A stretch of 64,000 nt of DNA, from assembly GCA_023101885.1 (NCBI GenBank), contig JALPQD010000089.1:5007087-5071086 (forward strand), in the 5' to 3' direction. The position numbers and the translations under genes are program-made. The DNA is from Typhlomys cinereus. Its lineage: Eukaryota > Chordata > Mammalia > Rodentia > Platacanthomyidae. Below are positions 10,243 through 22,900 of the stretch, in pieces; position 1 is the first letter of the stretch; each line of letters begins with the position of its first letter. The notes beneath the pieces were generated by a model that did not search any database, had not been told where the DNA came from, and was given only the letters and a program-made list of their open reading frames with translations.

Positions 10243-12889
10243 ACCTCTCTTCATCTGGACTAATAATTCTCATTCCTCAGAGAAAGGAGGTACAACCTGC
10301 ACTGCTTAGGTGTAGGTTACAACTACAAGGGGACAGGTCATTGGATGTAATAGCCACAGAGCTTTTTGGAGCAATAGAAGGTTTCTAAAAGCATGGCAAG
10401 CAAAAACAGTCCCAAATATGCAATAAATCTGATGCGTTTTACCCTGACCCTCTTGGTCCATTCATTAGAGGTAAGCCTTACCATGTCTTGCTAAAAGCAA
10501 ATTTTCTTATGATTTATTATCAAGAAACATGTGATCTCTATGCATAGTTTCTCCCACTAGATTCACATACAAGTTTCTTTGGAGATAAAAGATCACAAGT
10601 GGATAAAGTACATGAAGGTTTGATCTGAACTGATTCACATCCACAGCTACAGACCAGAGAAGACAGCAGATAACCTGATGGAGTCATTCTTTCCTCCTGG
10701 ATCTCACCTTTTACTTCAGCACCCACATGAGTCTTTACAGTGTGACATGGCTATCAGGTCTCCTAGAAAAGAAAGTCAGGACCAAGTGAGTTGCCCCTTC
10801 TACGATGTTCTTGCCCTTCAGTTCTGTGGTGAAAGACTATAAATTTTGCACTCCTTGATCCAGCTCCGGTACACATAGTGTAAGTGCTGAAAAAACTTGA
10901 GTTGCATTAGATGACATTAAGGCATCAGAAGAACATGAAATCTGTATAGATAGATTTGGCTCTGGTGTGTAAGGGGTCGATGCTAAGTAGGTCTACTACA
11001 GACAGCTTAGTGGATCACTTCTAGAAATAACTCAGCTGGAGTCATGTTATAATCAAAGCAAGTCTCGGTTCACCTCCCCTATTTCCATTCTCAATAAATG
11101 AGCTAACTGAGAAAATAGAGTTCAAATTCCAAAACCCTCTGAACCATTGCAAACACATATTTCAGAGCAAAAATCCCTTCTCAATTGTCTGAGATCATGG
11201 CAATTGAAGTCAATCGAATCTGAATTTGAACATGTTGGAGTTGTGAAAATGCAGACCGTGTTTGGCATACAGAAAAAAAATTTAAGCAATATGGATTATT
11301 TGCTAATGCAAAGAGAGTCTTTAGAAAGCAATTTATGTTTTGTAGATCAGAGGAAATAAGATCTTGAAAGAAGATCTAATTACATTTTTGTATTGATATC
11401 TTAGGAAAATTTGTAGTAGCAATATACTAGCACATGCACTCCACCGATGCACTAATCTGAAGTTTAAATCAAAATAGCTTGTATTGGTCCATTCTAATTT
11501 TTGATGATTCATTTTTGGGAGGAGATTTGGAAGAACAGCAATGTAATCTCTTTTATGTAACTAGTTTAATTTTTCATAAGCAACCCTAAGGTTATTTTAA
11601 AAAGCAGGCTTGTGAGTATGCTATGTAATTGAATCATCTTGGAACAAGAGCAGAAGCAGGTAATGAAGGCTTAGGCAGGGGATGGATTTCATGCTGCTCC
11701 TCCTGCTTTCCTTGTACTTGCATCAGCGAGGCTGAGATTTCTGGTAAGAAAAATCAATAGGAATTCTCAGCGATCCTCGGAGGAGGGCATCTTGATGTGA
11801 CTGAGGAAATCTGAAGGCAATTGTTACTCATTGTTGTCTATTGCTGGGGAAAGGGATAGGAGGATGAGAAGAATAAAAAAAAAACATTAAAAGCAATCAG
11901 CACTGAGAAGATCTTGGTTGAATGGTAATAGAGAAATCCTGTTTTGTTCAGTTTTATGACATATTTTTTCTGCCAGTTTGTATATTCACCCATTTATTCA
12001 TTCTTCCAGAGTTTACTGACTGCCAGCATCTCTAAAGACATATGAAAGCAAAAAAAAAAATAAATAAGTGAAGCTTAGCACCTAGTCTCAAGCATCCTGT
12101 GGCACAGAGATGTAGGCAAGCAAGGAGGGAAATCGTTAGAACACGTGGTGATAGTGATTAGAACACTCCGGTGAAGATAATGTTCTTGTATCCTGCCCAA
12201 GCTGGAGTCATGAAAGAGGCAATACTAGTGCTCCATCCTGAGAAAAAAAATCATGCAGTTTACTTTTTATGTATAGATTGGTTTAGGAGACAGTATTCTA
12301 AGACAGAGTCATTAGCCTTCGGGATGAGATGAACACCTGATCAGCAAGACTCACTTTGACCATAAATAGCAGGAGGTTATCATCTACAATACCTCATCGT
12401 CTCCTGTTTGTCTCTTTTCTCAAAACCTACTAATATCCAGCTGAAAGGAGGCTGAGATTTGTAGTTTTGATTTTAAATACAAGGTAACCTGTTTTGGGGG
12501 CCCGCCATGAAGCAGAAATTCTATTCATGTAGTAGGAGTTGAGAGTGGGATTGACTTTTGGAAGGAAATTACAGCTTTAACCATAAGTGAAACACAATAG
12601 GAATCTGGTCCAATGGCACATATTTTCATGTGACTTAGACTCAAGTGGTAGAAACACAATGAGAGGTGGTGATGAGGGAGAGGTGTCTCCCTGGGAGTTG
12701 GAGTCATAACCATGGACCATGCATGAGGGAACATTAATGAATTAAAAAATACTTACCATGCCTTAAAATATACTAGATATGTTTTAATGTTTTATTCAAA
12801 GTTCCAAACAGACATTTAAGATGCAACCATCGTTATTTTTCTTTTGTGCTCTTATATATACACAGGAATGTGTACACACTCATTTTGTT
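10243..12889. other. unassigned, low repeat content
   Basis: No gene or clear repeat. An A-rich run lies at 12050-12064. The stretch 11980-12050 (ttcacccatttattcattc) faintly recalls an L2-type block. A stretch at 11690-11755 reads ATG CTG CTC CTC CTG CTT TCC but meets a stop after 14 codons, just before a ctg/gtaaga donor-like site. Confidence 0.5.
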
Positions 12890-13178
12890 TGTAGGTGCAC
12901 GTGCACGTGTGTGTCTGTGTGTATGTCTGTGTGTAAACATGGAGGCCAGATATCAATGTCATCTGTAATCCTCTATGGCTGTTTTAGGGGACAGTGTCTC
13001 TCACTGAACCTGGAGTTTGCTGGTGAGAAAGTGCTGGTGAGAACTGTCTGTCTTCAGCTTCCCAGTGCTGGGGTTAAAGGCATATGTCACCACACCCAGC
13101 TTTTACATGGGGGCAGGAGATTGAGCTCAGATCTTCATGCTTGTGGAACAATACCCACACAGCCACCTACACATCTCT
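12890..13178 (-). mobile_element. B4 (RSINE1) SINE
   Basis: On the plus strand a GT-rich tail (12897-12934) is followed by ggaggccagatatcaatgtc, an internal tgtctctcactgaacc block, the B1/7SL-type gtgctggggttaaaggcat and accacacccagctttt, and a tRNA-like head gattgagctcagatcttcatg ending near ccacctacacatctctac. This order, tRNA-like head plus B1-type body plus GT tail, is the B4/RSINE1 composite. Confidence 0.85.
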
Positions 13179-13308
13179 ACTATTCTGATTTTAGATAAGA
13201 AGTAACTGAGATTTGAGATTTAGTAATTCGATGATATTTATACTTCCAGTTAGTGAAGAGCTGACATCAGAGTTTAGATTTGTCTCACTCCAGAGTCAGG
13301 CTCCATAG
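13179..13308 (-). mobile_element. MIR SINE fragment
   Basis: The plus strand follows the MIR reverse complement: ttttagataagaagtaactg, agttagtgaagagctgacatc, then agatttgtctcactccagag. Old and diverged but collinear over about 120 bases. It abuts the B4 tail side directly. Confidence 0.7.
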
Positions 13309-14070
13309 GAACATGTCTTGTCTCCTCTGAGTGTACACACACCACTGAAGCTCTTCTTTGTGTGCGTTGCTTATCAGGTACCAGGATGCAGCTAGCAAAT
13401 CTTCCTTTGTTCTGAATCAAAAGGCCTGAGAGAGCCAGAGGACAGCTAAGCCTTGAAAGCTTACATTGAGACGAGAAAGAAGTCTGCAGATTAAGGCTGG
13501 GCATTGCACCTCACGTTTTCGTTTAGTTTTAACTCTGTATATAAAGGACTTAATTATATGGTGCTTTAATCCTGTAGAAAAGGTCAACATAGACCTGCAT
13601 CGTGTAATGCGTTCAGGCAACTCTGGAAGAAGAAATACATTTAAACGGTGGATCAAGGTAATCGTAGCATTTCATGAAGTGCTCTTGATAATCAGATTCA
13701 ATTATTTCCAATAAGAGTGTTTAAGTCTGGTATACAGACTGCCTGGAGGCCTGTCAGCTACGCTAATCCTGCCAAAGACAAGTGGCACTGCTCACCTATG
13801 AATTGTGTCAGCATGTTTTAGAAGCCTGTCTTTTGTATGTGTGCAATTATAGACATACATGCTCATTTGAGAAAAATCCAGTGAGCATGGAAACCAAGAA
13901 AAAGTGAGTAATTACTCACAGGTCTGCAGAGAGTCTTCCTGTGGCAATGTTACTTCCGTCCCTTCTATTTTTCTTTGAAGTTTATTGTATAATCATTTTA
14001 TAGGCCAATTGCTTATTTGTATATTTTAGAATATGATGTTATAAATATTTCCAGGACATTAAAATATGTC
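13309..14070. other. unassigned
   Basis: No recognised element. Overlapping frames on both strands at 13274-13714 show no domain. Confidence 0.45.
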
Positions 14071-14250
14071 TACAGGGCCGGTTAAATGGTTTGATACAGT
14101 AAAAGCAACTACTCCCAAACTGACCACCCCCTGAGTTTGATCTCCGTATTCCCACATGGTGGCAGGAAAGAGACTTCTAAAAGTTATCCTCTGGCCTCCA
14201 CAACTGCCCTATGTGCTCTCAAATAAATATACCTACCTAAGTAAGCAGCA
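14071..14250 (+). mobile_element. B3-type SINE, old copy
   Basis: It starts near gggccggttaaatgg, has a B-box-like gagtttgatctcc, then cccacatggtggcaggaaag and tatcctctggcctccac, and ends at caaataaatatacc. This is the B3 body order on the plus strand. The A box is degraded. Confidence 0.7.
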
Positions 14251-15599
14251 TCCATTGAGTCCTGACATCTGGTTACTCACTCTTTAGTTGAAAGTGCTGC
14301 GGCCTGTGTGTTTGTGTGGATGCACACGCTTTCTGTGAAGCTACGTGGTGTTAATGCACAAATCCTTTGGAAAGACAAATGAGCTCTGGTTCCACTGGAT
14401 TTCAGGGGAATTTTTCTTTTTGTTTTCCTGGATTCTTAAAGTTGAGCCTTCCCATCTGCTTCAAGTTCACACACCACGCTCAAGGTTAAAGTCCATTCAT
14501 GATGATCCAATGGCTGTTGGTGAAACTGGTTCCACAGGCAACTCCACACAGCAAGCAACACAGAGCAAGAGGTTGGCACATGGGAGTGTTCATCACTGTG
14601 AATGCTACCATCATCTCTTTGGGTCAGTGGTGTGATAACTGCTGTCTAATACATGCTGCATTGTACAACTCATGGTCGCACACAGCATCTGGCTCTTTCA
14701 TTGTTTCTTTATGAAGTTTTCCACTATTGGACTGAATTCTCTGGGGGCACAAGTCAATTTCCTTGTCATTCTCTCAGTAACATTCTCTTAATGTCACAAG
14801 TGTAACACCTCATCCTTCTTGATGGGCCACCAGAGAAAGCAAATACAACCTCAAGTCTTCTCGTTTTTAAAATAGACATTCTAATTGCATTTTTCTTAGT
14901 AGTAATATAGGGTGTAATAACGGTTGTTTTGTTTTAGGGTGGAAACTTTAAATGGAAGTTGAACAACAAGTTTTTCTCATAAGAATCCTGTAAGCCTTTG
15001 ATTTGGAAAATTCTTGTTTTTTTTTCCTCTCCAAATACAGAACTCAGACGATTTTGGAGTGTCGACTATATGAGCACAAGTGTCAGAAGGATGTTTTAGG
15101 AGGGGGAGGGTACACTGAGCTGAAATGGATGAACTAGAAAAGGCAGGAACATTGCAATTACATTTTGAGGTATGAATTTGATTTTCAAATGAAACAACTG
15201 TCTTTAAAAAGATTTCTATCAATAAAACCCTTATTACTTTTTTGCCAACAGGGCTCAAGGAGAATTAATGAAATGTGATGGCAAGTCATATTGAAGATGG
15301 CTGATAACTTCTACTTTAAATGTTTCACTGGATAATTTCAAAGCACTTCTAGATATAAAACTCAATGTTCCTGAAGGCAACATTGAGAATCAGAAAGGAA
15401 CAAAAATCTTCTCAAGTCACCTGATAGAATTCCTTTATTTCAAACAAAACAAAATCTGTTCCCTCTTATCCTAAAATGAAAATAAATGTTAGAATGTATT
15501 GATAGTTTTGTGTCCGGCATAATTAAGAACAGAGAAGTATATATTTCTATGATCCTACACTGAGAATTAATTTTTTTATTTATGAGAGAGAGGGTTCTG
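14251..15599. other. unassigned
   Basis: No feature recognised. The frame at 14345-14635 (96 codons) carries no recognisable domain, and a second frame overlaps it. Confidence 0.45.
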
Positions 15600-15603
15600 T
15601 GCA

Positions 15604-15666
<63 letters not shown>

Positions 15667-15900
15667 GGGCATCATTATTCATTTGAGCACCTGTAGAAGG
15701 CACCACAGAGGACAGAAATCTTACCAAACCTGGCACTAGACTATATGTCTAAGAAAACCCATGAGATCCTTTCTTAGCTCCTCTATGCTGAAATTACTGG
15801 CATGTACCACTATATCCAGCACTTTGTGTCGGTGCTGGACATGAAAGAGATCCTCATTCTTATGCAACAAGTGCTTTAGCCAATGAGAGACCTCCCTAAC
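15600..15900 (-). mobile_element. B4 (RSINE1)-like SINE with expanded tail
   Basis: On the plus strand a long (GT)n tail precedes a body with gctgaaattactggcatgta and ccactatatccagcactttg (B1-like part) and a tRNA-like head remnant tgcaacaagtgctttagcca. More diverged than the copy at 12.9 kb. Confidence 0.65.
15607..15662. repeat. (GT)n microsatellite
   Basis: A pure GT repeat of about 56 bases, the tail of the B4-like SINE. The His/Thr-repeat frame across it on the minus strand is an artefact. Confidence 0.97.
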
Positions 15901-18040
15901 TCTCCCAAAATACTAGATCTTTGTTGCCTTCAGCTAAACACGCTTATAGCAGAAAATGACGAGAAAGAATACTACAATGGGAATAATGTACTGTTTGTAC
16001 ATCAAGGGGACATTGTGAACTTTCCCAGGAAAGCCTGCCTTCAATTGGGTTTTAATTATTAGCAAAAATGAGGTGGTCCCAGAAAAATGTTTCAGCTCCG
16101 AGCTCCCTGAGAACAAGAAGCATTCTAAAATTGCTGAAGGTTATGGTGTGTAAGAATATAATAAGGTTTGGGAAGACAGGGTAGTAATCAGGGCTTGAAT
16201 TTTTAAAACACAGGACTATGAATTTGGACATTGACTATGAATAATGGTGAAAAATGGCTTAAGGAGGGAATGATATGATCATATCATATCATATCATTCC
16301 CTTGTTTGCAAGATTAACAAACACCCCAAGATCTGAAACTCTTAGTACGTCAATGTTAATCTTATTGCTTATGCTCTGTGGTCATTTTTATTCATGTGTA
16401 CACCTTCTGGATTTAACATATCTTTGAGATCTGGGCTAATAAAGCAGTCTCGATTAGAGGTATTATTTCTTTTTACATAGTCACAAAGCCTGTGCTCAAA
16501 GAGTCTTCTAGAAATAGTGCATGCCCTATACACATTTTGTTTATCAAAACAAATAACACAGCCACTGTTGGGAGTAAAGTGAGTTGTATAAACTTAACCT
16601 CTGCCTAGAGACAGTTTCCCAAGGAAAGGAGGCAGGTATGTGAGGAATAATTCAATTCACTCAAAAAAAGACACATAATATCATATTTTAGAACTAGGAA
16701 GACCAATAAATTATTAGATGACTGATGGGTATATAGTTAAGACAACTAGGTGCTAAGTAAGATGTTATATATCACAAATTTAATAAATATATATATAGTG
16801 ATGATAAGAAGTAGAAATCAAGTAAAAACACATTGCCTCTCTAGATTTGATGAATGAGAAATATAATTCACAATCATGATAGTCATAACTTAGTCTGCCA
16901 TGAGGATAATTTCCTTGGCAATTCAGGTCCATTTTCCAGTTTAAGTTTCACAGCCATTCAGCATGTAAAATCTCTAGTGTTATCCTTGCTTTACAAAGGA
17001 TTAGGTTCATGTTCAATTAATCTCCTCACCAAGTTCAGTTAACTTATGGATACCAATGAAGATGAAACCCAACATAAGAATTTCAGGTTACAGTGATAAG
17101 GACAAAATAAGTGATTCCATCACATGACATGATTATGCATGTGGGGAGACTTGTTTACTATCCCTTCTTCTAGGATAGTTCACACTCAGAGTTAACACAA
17201 GTCCTGACTGGATGAGATCATAGTATCTCCCACACATTCACTAGGAAGCTAGAAGCCTGTACTATTTGAATTGCATAAATATTTTAAGTTTTTAATAACA
17301 TTATTTTCATCATCCAATGAAGATATCATGTATCAATTCAAAATACTCTGTCCAAGCTCAAATATTGCACTGTGTGTCTTTCTATGCACTGCAAATTTTA
17401 TTGGGAAACACTAACCTTTCCTTCTCCTTAATCAGACTCCATCAGACCTTTGGCTCATGTGCTTTGTCAGAAAACGATGTGTTTAGCTGAAACTAAACAT
17501 GCCCAGAGCACATTTTACCTAATGAAAGATATCTGTGAAGACTGAATTTGCTGTATGGAGACTTTCCTTTAAAAGGCAAAAGGGGAGACATCATTCAGAG
17601 CGGCTTTCTAGAAGAAACCACGCAGGCTCTCATTTTTTACATTCTGACATCTGTAACGGGGGAGGCCTACGAAAGTTAACAAGATAGTTCCAGGAGGCTG
17701 GAAACAGTAACCAGTCTGGAGATCTCTTTTCACATTACCCTGTGACCAAACAAATACTCAGGTGGCAGCAACCTCCATGTAAAATTATCACGGCAGATTC
17801 CATTTCACCAACAGAGTCTTAATTATTCTGCTATTTTAGCAAAGTAGAATGTTTCCATTTATCATACAGTTGAGGCATTGTATGTATTGAGTTATATTCA
17901 CTGAGTTGCTCCTCAGTGCCCAGCTGTAAGAGCACACTGGATAAAGTACGGTCACCTCACTATCCCATACAAGGAAGTTGCCAAATGAATGAACCCACGT
18001 TCTCCTCACAATTAATGTACACTGCTGGTCTCAATGACTG
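15901..18040. other. mostly unique DNA, a possible conserved non-coding stretch
   Basis: No gene seen. 17430-17870 has no repeat that I can name, balanced composition and many homeobox-like AT motifs, which fits unique, possibly conserved DNA. No cross-species comparison was possible. Confidence 0.45.
16265..16302. repeat. (ATATC)n tract forming a 15-bp inverted repeat
   Basis: 16265-16279 and 16288-16302 are exact reverse complements with 8 bases between them. The arms contain atgatatgat and atcatatcat repeats. Confidence 0.9.
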
Positions 18041-18530
18041 AACAGACCAGAGTCTTAGTTGCCAGCTGGACTTGATGTGGAATCAACTCACAGGCAAGTG
18101 AAAGGCACCTCTCCAAGGGTTTTTGCTTATTAGGTTAGTGGTAGCATCAAGACTTGCCCTAAATTTGGACATAATCTTCTGGTGTGAGCCCAGATATAAG
18201 GAAGTGTGAGAGAGAGAAAAGCTAAAACATTTTTTTCTGCTTTTTGCCTGTTTCCTTTTTATTGAGTTTATATCTGCCCCGTTGGTCTGTTCATTAATCT
18301 ATTTCATTCTCCCTGAGGCTGATGCTCTTCCATTCCTCCACTAATTCCAGAGTCCAGCTTCTTTGTGCTTCCACTGTGCACTGATGACCAGTGGCTCTCA
18401 GAGAATCTTCCAGGTATCCAGCACCAAATAGGTGCTACTGAGATACAGGTACTAGGAAAGCATTCAGCTACTGAGGTCTCAGACTGTCCAGTGTGCTGAC
18501 AAGTCATTGTTGGACCACAGGGCTATATGT
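18041..18530. mobile_element. possible unclassified rodent repeat
   Basis: It begins agtcttagttgccagctgg, close to the ttggttgtcaacttgac start of a repeat type I know from rodent genomes but cannot name with confidence. The similarity fades after about 200 bases. The family and the right edge are uncertain. Confidence 0.3.
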
Positions 18531-18556
18531 CTAAACTAATCTAAAAAGTCTCTCCT

Positions 18557-18560
<4 letters not shown>

Positions 18561-18606
<46 letters not shown>
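18561..18606. repeat. (CT)n microsatellite
   Basis: A pure CT repeat of about 46 bases, followed by imperfect CT/TTTC. Confidence 0.97.
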
Positions 18607-18609
<3 letters not shown>

Positions 18610-18857
18610 CTTTCTTTCTCTCTCTCATATATGTATGTGTATATGATGTGTATATGCTATAACTATTTGTTACAGTAGAGAACACTGCCTAAAACAAAGA
18701 CTCACAGGAGTCTTATGACAAGTTCCAGTCTTGTTATAGATAAGCCCATCTAACAAAAGTTCTCTTTCTCCTGAGTTTGTTTGCCATCAGTTGCCTTCTA
18801 TGTTTAACCTTTCAACTTCTCAATAGTGCTTTGTGCTTGTACTTTGATAACAGTACC

Positions 18858-18872
18858 ATCTTTACCCATTTA
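18858..18872. repeat. target-site duplication, L1 3' side
   Basis: atctttacccattta here matches atctttccccattta at 25778-25792 in 14 of 15 bases. The pair brackets the minus-strand L1. Confidence 0.85.
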
Positions 18873-19956
18873 TTTATTTGTTTATTTTTGTTTTTTTTTA
18901 AATGTTTGGTAGATATGGTTTTTTTAAACATTTTTTATTATCTCCGCGCATACAAACTTAATAGGTGAACTAATTCCCTCCCTCCTCCTCCCTTCATCCC
19001 TCTGCTTGCCCTCCCCTCACCCCTCCCTCCCCACCCCCAGTATCTCCCCTCCCCAAATCCCCGGAGAATCCTTTAATGTGCATGCCTGACTGTCCTCTGG
19101 GTCCTCCTCTCCAATGACATACAATGACCCAGCGGCATTTCCCTGAACCCTTTCCTGTGTTCCCCTTAAGCATAGGAATACTATTTTGGCTGTCAATCCC
19201 TTGCCTCCAAGGATCTTGGTGCTTTTAGCAAATGCTAGACTTTGTGGGGACAATAGTGTGTTGGACATTGTGCAGGGCATGTAAAGTCCAATTATGATTG
19301 CTTCGGCCCTAACTTGTGTGGAGTATCTTACATATCATTGCTCCTCCCATTCTTATGCTCTTACACTCTTACCGCCACCTCTTCCGCAAATTTCCCTGAG
19401 CTTCAGGATGGGGAGAGATTAGTCTGGCCTAGTTCTAGGTGTTTGATATAGAGTCTCTGAAGTTCTGGATTATGGTTTGTTGACTTTCTTTTGTGGTTTT
19501 GCAGCTCATGCAATGCCCTTCACTGCATCCTGATGGGTATTGGATGTAACCCCCTGGTCACAGACAAAAGGCTGTTAAACTGGAGTCTTGTTATAAGAGT
19601 ATATTCAAATGTAGATGTAATAAAAGTAGGAAACCTCAGTGAGGGAGGGGTCAATCACCCATTTGCAAAATGGTTACTTTGTATCTGCCTGACTATATGC
19701 CCTCCCCTTCCGGTGAGATCACACCCCCTCAGTTGTAAATGATCAGGAACGAAAAGTCTGTGAACTTAACCAGATGTCTCATTGCTTACTCGCAGTCCTT
19801 GATGGAGGCCCATTTTCTCTGCTGTTACATGGTCCCTTCTCTCCTTGTTTCTGGTGTGGCCCCCCTACCACATCCCGCCTATTCATACTCCTTGCAATTA
19901 TTGTATTACAGAGATTTATCTTTGAGTGTCTCTAGGTGGGCTGGGTGGGTGTGGTA
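18873..19956 (-). other. L1 3'UTR with G-rich tract
   Basis: About 1.1 kb from the ORF2 stop to the A-rich end. A homopurine, G-rich block in the element sense lies near 18975-19060. Such a block is a usual feature of mammalian L1 3'UTRs and may form a quadruplex. Confidence 0.85.
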
Positions 19957-22900
19957 CTAGGAGCCACCTATTAGGGAGTACATACGGCACTTAATTTTCT
20001 GGGTCTGGGATACTTCACTCAATATAATTGTCTCTAATGACATCCATTTCCCGGCAAATTCCAGTATCTTCATCATTTTTGATGGCTGAGTAGTATTCCA
20101 TTGTATAGATGTACCACTTTTCCTTATCCACTCATCAACTGTTGGACATTTGGGTTGATTCCATGACTTTGCTATTGTAAACAGTGCTGCTATGAACATG
20201 GTCGCATTTGTGCTATCGAGGTGGACCTCTGCTGCATGGGGGGTTATTCCCAAAAGTGGAATCACAGAGTCATATGGCATTTCAATCTTTAATTTCTTTA
20301 AGAATCTCCAGACGGCTCGCCAGAGTGGCTGTATGAGCCTGCATTCCCATCAGCAATGTAGGAGAGTTCCCCTCTCTCCACATCCTCTCCAGCATTTGGG
20401 GTTGTTTGTATTGTGGATTATTGCCATCCTGACTGGGGTGAGATGATATCTCAGGGAAGTTTTGCATTTCCCTGATGGCTAAGGAAGTGGAGCATTTTTT
20501 CAGATATTCGTTAGACATTTTAATTTCATCCCTAGTAAAGTTTCTTTTAAGTTCCAGGGCCCTTTTTTTAATTGGGCCATTGTTTTCCTTGGAGTTTAGT
20601 TTTCTAAGTCCTTTGTGCACTCTGGACAGCAGAGCTCTATCAGATATGTGGTTAGTGAAGATTTTCTCCCATTCTGTGGGTTGCCTTTGAACTGGTGTTA
20701 CAATCTCTTTATCTGAACAGAAGCTCTTTAATTTCACATGCCTCTTTAAGAACTGTTGGCCTAGCCCAATCAGCTCGAGGGAATTCCCTACCCTTTCAAC
20801 TATGGTTTTTATAGACTCTGGCCTTAAATCAAGGTCCTTGATCCATTTGGAATTAAGTTCTGTACAAGATGACAAGTATGGGTCCAGTTTTTATCTTCTA
20901 CATGTGGAGATCCAGTTTTGCCAGCACCATTTGTTGAAGATACTGTTCTTTTTCCATTGGATTTTTTGGGTCCCTTTGTCAAAGACCAAATGGCTGTAGT
21001 TTTGTGGGCTTATATCTGGGTCTTCAAGCCTTATCCATTGATCTGTGTGTCTATTTTGGAGCCAGTACCAGGCTGTTTTTACAACTATGGATTTGTAGTA
21101 TAGAGTAAGATTTGGTATGATGATACCTCCAGCATTGTTTTTGTTACTCAGGATTGTCTTTGCTATCCTGGGTCTTTTGTGCCTCCATATGAATTTTGAG
21201 ATTGTTTGGTCAATTTTAAAGAATTGCTTTGGGATTTTAATTAGTATAGCATTGAATTTGTATATTGCCTTTGGTAGGATGGTCATTTTTATGATGTTGA
21301 TTCTGCCAATCCAGGAACATGGGAGGTCTTTCCACTTTCTGGTGTCTTCTGCAATTTCTTTCTTTAGGGTTTTAACGTTTTCATTATAAAGGTCACTTAC
21401 TCCCTTGGTTAGGTTTATACCAAGGTATTTCATTTTTTTAGGGGCTATAGTAAATGGGATTGTTTCTCTCAGGGCTTTTTCACTTCTTTCATTCTGGGCA
21501 TATAGGAAAGCCACTGATTTTTGTACATTTATTTTATATCCTGCTACCCTGCTGAATTTCTCAATTAGTTCCAGTAGCTTCCTGGTGGATTTTTTGGGAT
21601 CTCTCAGGTATAAGATCATGTCATCTGCAAATAGGGATAGCTTGACTTCTTCCTTGCCAATTTGAATCCCTTTTATCTCCCTTTCTCGTCTTATGGCTTC
21701 AGCTAACACTTCAAGTACAATATTGAATAGAAGTGGTGAGAGTGGACAGCCTTGTCTAGTTCCTGATCGAAGTGGGAATGCTTCCAGATTTTCCCCATTG
21801 AGTATAATCCTTGCTGTGAGCTTGTTGTATTCTGCTTTCATTATATTGATAAAGGTTCCTTCCATTCCTACTGTCTCTAGCGTTTTGATCATAAAAGGCT
21901 GTTGGATCTTGTCAAAAGCTTTTTCTGCATCTATCGAGAGTATCATGTGGTCTTGGACTTTGGACTGATTTACATGATGAATTACATTTATTGATTTGCG
22001 TATGTTGAACCAACCTTGTGTGCCGGGGATAAAGCCTACTTGATCCCTGTGAATGATCTTTTTGATATGTTTTTGAATCTGATTTGCTAAGACTTTGTTG
22101 AGAATCTTTGCATCTGTGTTCATCAGAGAGATTGGCCTATAGATTTATTTTTTAAGTGTATCTGTATTAGATTTTGGGATTAAGACGATATTAGCTTCTT
22201 GGTAGTGTTCCTTCCTTTGCTATTTGTTGGAACAGTTTAAGTAATATTGATGTTATGAACTCCTTAAATGTCTGGTAGAACTCTATGCTAAATCCTTCTG
22301 GTCCAGGACATTATTTGGTGGGAAGATTCGAGACTACTTCCTCAATTTCCTTATATGTTATAGGACTATTTAAATAATTCACAACTTCCTGATTCAATTT
22401 AGGTAAGTTGAGTTTACTTAGGAATTCATCCATTTCTTTTGTGTTGTCATATTTCACAGAGTACAACTTTTTGAAATATGATGTTATAATTCTCTGGATT
22501 TTTGGGTATTAGTAGCGATAACTCCATTTTCATTTCTAATTTTGTTAATTTGGGTTTTGTCTCTCTTGCTTTTGGTTAATTTAGCTAGGGGTGTATCAAT
22601 CTTATTGATTTTTTCAAAGAACCAGCTTTTTGACTGGTTAATTTTCTCTATCATTTTCCTAATCTCGATTTCAGATATTTCTCCCCTTATTTTGTTAATC
22701 TCCTCTCTTCTACTGCTTTTGGGATCAGATTGCTCTAGTTTTTCTAAAGCTTTAAGCTGCATTGTTAAGTCATTTATTTCTGATGTTTCCATTTTTTTGA
22801 TGTAGGCATTAAGAGCTATGAACTTACCTCTTAGGACAGTTTTCCCAGAGATTTTGGTAAGTTGTATTTTCATTATTGTTCACTTTCAGGAAATCTTGAA

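Noticed and set aside
11690..11757. ATG CTG CTC CTC CTG CTT TCC ... followed by a gtaaga donor-like site, like a signal-peptide exon
   Set aside because: The frame stops after 14 codons, before the donor site, and there is no promoter or downstream exon in view.
12821..13198. 125-codon frame
   Set aside because: It spans the B4 SINE at 12890-13178.
20192..21968. Several plus-strand frames of 60-91 codons
   Set aside because: Antisense shadows of the minus-strand L1 ORF2.
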